NCBI RefSeq assembly: GCF_000466685.1
Contig: NZ_ANNG01000019.1
Location: 1 to 64,000, forward strand
Origin: Campylobacter concisus UNSWCS
GTDB taxonomy: Bacteria; Campylobacterota; Campylobacteria; Campylobacterales; Campylobacteraceae
Direction: 5' to 3'
Length of the DNA stretch: 64,000 nucleotides
The notes below the pieces were generated by a model. It searched no databases. It worked only from the letters and a program-made list of their open reading frames with translations, and was not told the origin of the DNA. A program made the position numbers and the translations under genes. Below are positions 63,060 through 64,000 of the stretch, piece after piece (the stretch's first letter is position 1; the number at the start of each line of letters is the position of its first letter).

Positions 63060-64000
63060 ATGAAAAACATTAGAAACTTTAGCATCATAGCTCACATCGA
63101 CCACGGCAAAAGCACGCTTGCTGATCGTCTCATTCAGGAGTGTGGCGCCGTAAGTGACCGTGAGATGAGCTCACAGATCATGGACACGATGGATATAGAA
63201 AAAGAGCGTGGCATCACGATCAAAGCCCAGTCTGTCCGCCTAAACTACGCACTAAATGGGCAAAATTTTGTTCTAAATTTGATAGACACCCCAGGACACG
63301 TTGATTTTAGCTACGAGGTGAGCCGTAGCCTAGCTAGCTGCGAGGGCGCTCTGCTTGTCGTGGATGCTAGCCAGGGTGTGGAAGCGCAAACCATCGCAAA
63401 CGTCTATATCGCGCTTGAAAACAACCTAGAGATCATCCCAGTCATCAACAAGATCGACCTACCAGCGGCTGACCCTGCTAGGGTAAAAGACGAGATCGAG
63501 CACATCATTGGACTTGACTGCTCAGGAGCGATCGAAGTGAGCGCAAAAACAGGCGTTGGCATAAAGGAGCTGCTTGAAGCGATCATTACGAGGATCCCTG
63601 CGCCAAATGGCGATGCAAGCAAGCCTACAAAGGCGCTAATCTACGATAGTTGGTTTGACAACTACCTTGGCGCGCTTGCTCTTGTGCGTGTTTATGATGG
63701 TGAAATTTCAAAAAATGATGAAATTTTGGTCATGGGCACGGGCAAAAAACATATCGTGCTAGACCTCATGTATCCAAATCCTATAGCACCGATCAAAACC
63801 AAAACGCTTAGCGCTGGTGAGGTTGGCATCGTGGTTTTGGGGCTTAAAAACGTTAGCGACGTGCAAGTTGGTGATACAATAACGCAGTCAAGAAATCCCC
63901 TAAAAGAGCCAGTTGGCGGCTTTGAGAGGGCTAAGCCGTTTGTTTTTGCGGGACTTTATCCTATTGAAACTGATAAATTTGAAGATCTGCGTGACGCGCT
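63060..64000 (+). CDS. lepA: elongation factor 4 (LepA), partial
   Basis: The first 313 codons of the ribosomal back-translocation GTPase; the gene runs off the right edge. G1 is AHIDHGKST (residues 11-19), the effector region is [12 protein letters not shown]3 is DTPGH, G4 is NKID, and G5 is in SAKTGVG. Domain II begins near residue 190 ([17 protein letters not shown]). ATG 63060 begins the conserved [19 protein letters not shown]. It is divergent from the restriction gene, with 135 bases between. Confidence 0.95.
   Translation, partial: MKNIRNFSIIAHIDHGKSTLADRLIQECGAVSDREMSSQIMDTMDIEKERGITIKAQSVRLNYALNGQNFVLNLIDTPGHVDFSYEVSRSLASCEGALLVVDASQGVEAQTIANVYIALENNLEIIPVINKIDLPAADPARVKDEIEHIIGLDCSGAIEVSAKTGVGIKELLEAIITRIPAPNGDASKPTKALIYDSWFDNYLGALALVRVYDGEISKNDEILVMGTGKKHIVLDLMYPNPIAPIKTKTLSAGEVGIVVLGLKNVSDVQVGDTITQSRNPLKEPVGGFERAKPFVFAGLYPIETDKFEDLRDA

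Noticed and set aside
1-64000. CRISPR arrays, insertion sequences, prophage, tRNA or rRNA genes
   Set aside because: No regularly spaced repeats, transposase or integrase frames, or recognisable RNA genes were seen by eye in the gaps; tRNAscan-SE and a covariance search would settle small RNAs.

Overview
The window looks like chromosomal DNA of an epsilonproteobacterium of the genus Campylobacter, probably of the C. concisus / C. curvus / C. fetus side of the genus. The reasons are AT-rich coding DNA packed with AAATTT motifs, very short intergenic gaps, many TTG and GTG starts, and two gene orders I recall from C. jejuni: metG - fbp - mobB - slt - yggT - gltX with psd / flhX / hemL / folD / lepB nearby, and gyrA - flgP - flgQ - flgR - asd. 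An octahaem Hao-type reductase with its own tetrahaem partner fits C. concisus/curvus/fetus better than C. jejuni. The species is an inference. I found no rRNA, tRNA, CRISPR array, insertion sequence or prophage.

Layout. 1-4.7 kb: start of a probable chemoreceptor, an MFS transporter, two NlpE-like lipoproteins, a band-7/NfeD pair and a tiny Cys/His/Met-rich lipoprotein. 4.8-8.9 kb: mqnC (futalosine menaquinone pathway), an M16-fold protein lacking the zinc motif, and recG. 9.2-12.5 kb: a small unknown gene and a FecB/C/E-type metal-chelate importer. 12.7-19 kb: quinol nitric oxide reductase, a DUF1523 protein, ybeY, queC, a lipoprotein and a short hybrid-cluster protein. 19-27.3 kb: a minus-strand housekeeping block (MurF-N-like protein, metG, fbp, mobB, slt, yggT, gltX). 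27.4-30.6 kb: mscL, a Crp/Fnr-type regulator and the haoC-haoA respiratory pair. 30.8-47.1 kb: membrane-lipid, nucleotide, folate and haem enzymes, an MFS transporter and a FliK-like/FlhX pair. 47.2-50.3 kb: a chemoreceptor with CheB and CheR. 50.4-56.2 kb: gyrA, flgP, flgQ, flgR, asd. 56.2-57.8 kb: a stress-type operon of cupin, broken NAD(P)-binding oxidoreductase and Rrf2 regulator behind a doubly operated promoter. 57.9-59.7 kb: an orphan ABC membrane domain and a cation-diffusion exporter. 59.7-62.9 kb: a phase-variable Type IIG restriction-modification enzyme. 63.1 kb to the end: lepA (partial).

Three things stand out. First, a dispersed reactive-nitrogen system: qNOR and hybrid-cluster protein each carry a TTGAC-N4 Crp/Fnr-type box at activator spacing, and the window also encodes a Crp/Fnr regulator with an FNR-like recognition helix and no Fe-S cysteines, next to the octahaem nitrite/hydroxylamine reductase. 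Second, the cupin operon promoter has a consensus -35/-10 flanked by two identical inverted repeats (GTTGTAA-N9-TTACAAC). Third, the Type IIG enzyme has a run of nine G exactly between its two target-recognition domains, so slippage would remove the second domain. Family knowledge, direct reading and inference are kept apart in the entries; no database search was possible.
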